Shown here: positions 61,767 to 64,000 of the stretch, in pieces | Layout: each line of letters opens with the position of its first letter | Position numbering within the stretch: position 1 is the stretch's first letter | Assembly: GCA_018436705.1 (NCBI GenBank) | Contig: JAHDLA010000027.1 | Span: 38,151-102,150, forward strand | Length of the DNA stretch: 64,000 nt | Direction of reading: 5' to 3' | DNA from: Sedimentibacter sp. | GTDB taxonomy: Bacteria > Bacillota > Clostridia > Tissierellales > Sedimentibacteraceae | Program-made: the position numbers and the translations under genes | The notes under the pieces: model-generated | The model's input: the letters and a program-made list of their open reading frames with translations, nothing else | What the model was told of the DNA's origin: nothing | Database searches by the model: none

Positions 61767-63410
61767 TTACTTTAGCAAATTGACAATTGTTTTATACACT
61801 AAGTCCGGAACCACTTCGTAAGAATATTTTTTCTCAATTCGCTCAGTAAACTTATGTGCATCTTTTCCATACGTACCAATATCCAAAACAGGCAAATCAA
61901 GTTCCTGCATATCCGAAATTGGGATATCGTATGACGGACCAAAGCCAGGCAGGTTTTGTTTAAGAGCGCTTATTACTTTTGGATCCTTAGGAGCTGCACC
62001 GTAACTTAAGTCGGATATATATGGGAAGAACTTCTTATACACAAGTTTATATTCTGTTTCTGTTGTATCCACCGCATTTGATACTGCATCCAATAACTTT
62101 TTATCCTTATCTGATTTTCCCTCAACATATATATGAGGATAGTAAGGCGGAGTAAAGTAAACAATTACAACAGGGTTTCTGTCAGACCAAAGGTCATGAA
62201 CAAAATTTACAATTTCTGTTGTCCTATCCACCTGATCCATCGCTTCATTTTTCTTTAGTTCTTCTATATATGACTCAATTCTTTCGTCCAAATCTTTTAC
62301 TTCTTTTTTAACTTTACTATATAATTCGTCGTATGAAATAACCCTTGCTTTCCATGGCAATTCCTCATAAGGTCTTTTAGCCATTTCACAGAACTTAATA
62401 TATCGTTTATTTAATTTTTCAATAACAGTTTCAAAACATTCTTCTGCTGCTTTCATCATTTTTTCCAATACTTGATCAGGTGTACTGTTAAAAGTTGCAT
62501 AGTTAAAAAGCAAAATTGATTTAGTTGCTATCTGGCATGAATATTCAGTTTTTAAATCTCTTTGCTTTAGTGTAATTGGAGGAAGAGAAACCTCTCCTTC
62601 AGCAACATCACAATACTCAACGTTAAGGTTAATCTTTGCAGCTATTTCTGAAGATATTTGATTTGGGTCTATTCCTTTATACGACTCGCCTACATGAGTT
62701 TCTTTTCCCACTACTAAAAATGTCGGCATTATTTTTCCAACTGTTCCAACATATATGTATTTATTTTCGTCCCCGTCATATTCACCTGTCATATAGTCAG
62801 TATCTAAAATTGCTTGATAATCAAAGCCTTCTTTTTCTTTCATCTTTACTAATTCAGGAACTAAGCTTATCATACCTCCTGAGTTTGCTTCTTCATCACA
62901 TACGGCAGAAAAGACTAAATTACCTTCAAATTCTTCGATATTATTAGATATCTCTTCAATTAGGCCCATTAGAACAGCAACTCCCGATTTCATATCAAAA
63001 ATTCCTCTTCCAAACAAATAGTTACCTGACTCTAAGTCATCCTTAACAGCTTTTGGAAGTTCAATTCCTTTCATTTTTTCTGCAAGTTCAAATGGCTTAT
63101 TAGCATATTCTTTTATATTTCCATAATCAGATATTCCTACAGTATCTGTGTGGCCAATCAGTACAACTGTCTTGTCGCTTTTCTTTTTTTCGCCTTTAAT
63201 TACAGCTACTACACTTTTTCTTTTTAGTTTGTCACCTTTAACATAAATGTAGCTTAAATTTTCAGGGTTTTTCTTAAAATATTCCATATTGCTGCAAATA
63301 CTAAAAACCTTTTCAGAAACATCTAACTCACCTGAAGTATTAACAACACTAAGTACACTGGTAAGATCTAAAGCTATTTCTTTGATTCTATCAACAATTT
63401 CAGCTTTCAT
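61767..63410 (-). CDS. RocB-like M20 family peptidase/amidohydrolase (547 aa)
   Basis: A large M20-family zinc enzyme of the RocB (arginine utilisation) type: VLIGHTDTVGISDYG (~85-100), FGRGIFDMKSGVAVLMGL (~133-150), FSAVCDEEANSGGM (~165-180), and long insertions relative to usual M20 enzymes, including a coiled, acidic region (~345-400: KVKKEVKDLDERIESYIEEL). The length fits RocB. RocB is part of the Bacillus arginine-degradation operon but its biochemical step is not settled. Start: ATG with AGGAGG. The position near rocD and argF supports an arginine/ornithine link. Confidence 0.85.
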   Translation of the reverse strand: MKAEIVDRIKEIALDLTSVLSVVNTSGELDVSEKVFSICSNMEYFKKNPENLSYIYVKGDKLKRKSVVAVIKGEKKKSDKTVVLIGHTDTVGISDYGNIKEYANKPFELAEKMKGIELPKAVKDDLESGNYLFGRGIFDMKSGVAVLMGLIEEISNNIEEFEGNLVFSAVCDEEANSGGMISLVPELVKMKEKEGFDYQAILDTDYMTGEYDGDENKYIYVGTVGKIMPTFLVVGKETHVGESYKGIDPNQISSEIAAKINLNVEYCDVAEGEVSLPPITLKQRDLKTEYSCQIATKSILLFNYATFNSTPDQVLEKMMKAAEECFETVIEKLNKRYIKFCEMAKRPYEELPWKARVISYDELYSKVKKEVKDLDERIESYIEELKKNEAMDQVDRTTEIVNFVHDLWSDRNPVVIVYFTPPYYPHIYVEGKSDKDKKLLDAVSNAVDTTETEYKLVYKKFFPYISDLSYGAAPKDPKVISALKQNLPGFGPSYDIPISDMQELDLPVLDIGTYGKDAHKFTERIEKKYSYEVVPDLVYKTIVNLLK

Positions 63411-63438
63411 TAGTTCCTCCTAAAATATTGTATACTTA

Positions 63439-63454
63439 TATATTACAATGATAT
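63439..63454 (+). repeat. 16-bp inverted repeat, left arm
   Basis: TATATTACAATGATAT, the exact reverse complement of 63579-63594. It lies 29 bp upstream of the RocB-like start codon, where a promoter would be. Confidence 0.7.
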
Positions 63455-63578
63455 CGTTTTACTAATGTTTTATTTCTCCATATTTATTAGTTTATTTTAT
63501 ACTTATAAACAAACGACTAAGATTTCTTGCGGCCGAAATAAAACGTTATTATAAAATTTTCATTCATGCAAGATTTAA

Positions 63579-63594
63579 ATATCATTGTAATATA
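63579..63594 (-). repeat. 16-bp inverted repeat, right arm
   Basis: ATATCATTGTAATATA, exact reverse complement of the left arm; the centres are 140 bp apart. Confidence 0.7.
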
Positions 63595-63750
63595 ATGAAT
63601 TTTAAACCAATGTAATTTTTGTTCATTTTATTACTATTATTCTTAAGATAAGGTGCACTCGCATATCTTATGCAATTTATCATTCATAACATTATTAAAC
63701 ATTTAATGTATATATATTAGAATTATAAATATATATTATTAAATTAAAAT

Positions 63751-63776
63751 AAAAAAAAACCGTTGATAGCAACTGG
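63751..63776 (-). terminator. rRNA operon terminator
   Basis: A short stem (CCAGTTG / CAACGG with one bulged A, loop CTAT) is followed on the minus strand by nine T, about 85 bp after the 5S gene. Confidence 0.75.
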
Positions 63777-63816
63777 CTTAAATTTTTTTATTTATTTTGT
63801 AAGGTAGACCAACCAT

Positions 63817-63847
63817 CGATTTTTCAGAACAAAACTCTGAAAAATCG
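63817..63847 (-). other. Hairpin directly after 5S rRNA
   Basis: A perfect 12-bp stem (CGATTTTTCAGA / TCTGAAAAATCG, 7-nt loop) lies ~10 bp after the 5S end. No T-run follows, so it is probably a processing or protective hairpin rather than the main terminator. Confidence 0.55.
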
Positions 63848-63857
63848 GGTTAGGTTC

Positions 63858-63974
<117 letters not shown>

Positions 63975-64000
63975 TATATAAAAGTTCTTTCAGAACTTTC

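Larger units (their letters stand above)
63411..63750. other. AT-rich spacer between the RocB-like gene and the rRNA operon
   Basis: No gene found. The only clear structure is the pair of 16-bp inverted repeats at 63439-63454 and 63579-63594. Confidence 0.6.

Overview
The window is low-GC, densely coded DNA from an anaerobic Clostridia-type Firmicute. The signs are AT-rich spacers, AGGAGG ribosome sites, TTGACA/TATAAT promoters, pyruvate:ferredoxin oxidoreductase, an adenosylcobalamin-type (class II) ribonucleotide reductase, HPr kinase, LrgAB, a Re-type citrate synthase and a 2-hydroxyacyl-CoA dehydratase activase homologue. The mix of amino-acid catabolism genes (ornithine aminotransferase, ornithine carbamoyltransferase, a RocB-like peptidase, an alanine/Na+ symporter) suits an amino-acid fermenter of the Tissierellia/Sedimentibacter kind. 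That placement is inference. I see no IS element, prophage, CRISPR array or tRNA gene.

Layout. 1-12416: two giant secreted, probably surface-displayed proteins in one leftward operon; the second runs off the left edge. 12636-15131: a MalT/LuxR-type regulator with its own promoter and terminator. 15416-18068: a PadR/HAAS membrane pair with a clear operator, then lrgAB. 18108-26406: a stalk-domain lipoprotein, PFOR, HPr kinase and uvrC, all leftward. 26663-27769: a rightward PepT-like peptidase. 27869-32086: a Tat-exported C_GCAxxG_C_C protein, the class II ribonucleotide reductase under a promoter with two NrdR boxes, and a stand-alone methionine-synthase activation-domain protein. 32302-36584: an operon of Re-citrate synthase, aconitase and isocitrate dehydrogenase, the oxidative route to 2-oxoglutarate and glutamate. 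36876-40881: a DNA and protein repair neighbourhood with two unrelated uracil-DNA glycosylases, a GIY-YIG protein, an SRAP abasic-site protein, MsrA and a thioredoxin-like protein. 41072-43890: an ArsR repressor and a four-domain sulfur-handling CoA-disulfide-reductase fusion.

43950-48397: a duplicated-domain hypothetical protein, the feoA-feoB-Cys-rich peptide operon behind a perfect Fur box, a PII-like protein and a metal-dependent hydrolase. 48580-53168: a 1441-residue double-ASKHA dehydratase activase homologue. It is preceded by a long leader that can fold either as a closed multi-stem RNA or as a terminator; this is the best candidate here for an undescribed regulatory system. 53188-63410: leftward amino-acid catabolism genes (rocD, argF, M20 deacylase, alanine symporter, BTAD regulator, YtcJ-type amidohydrolase, RocB-like peptidase). 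63751-64000: 5S rRNA and terminator at the 3' end of an rRNA operon that comes in from the right.

Start codons were re-chosen from ribosome sites where the longest frame began at a weak TTG, GTG or in-frame ATG; each case is stated in its entry.
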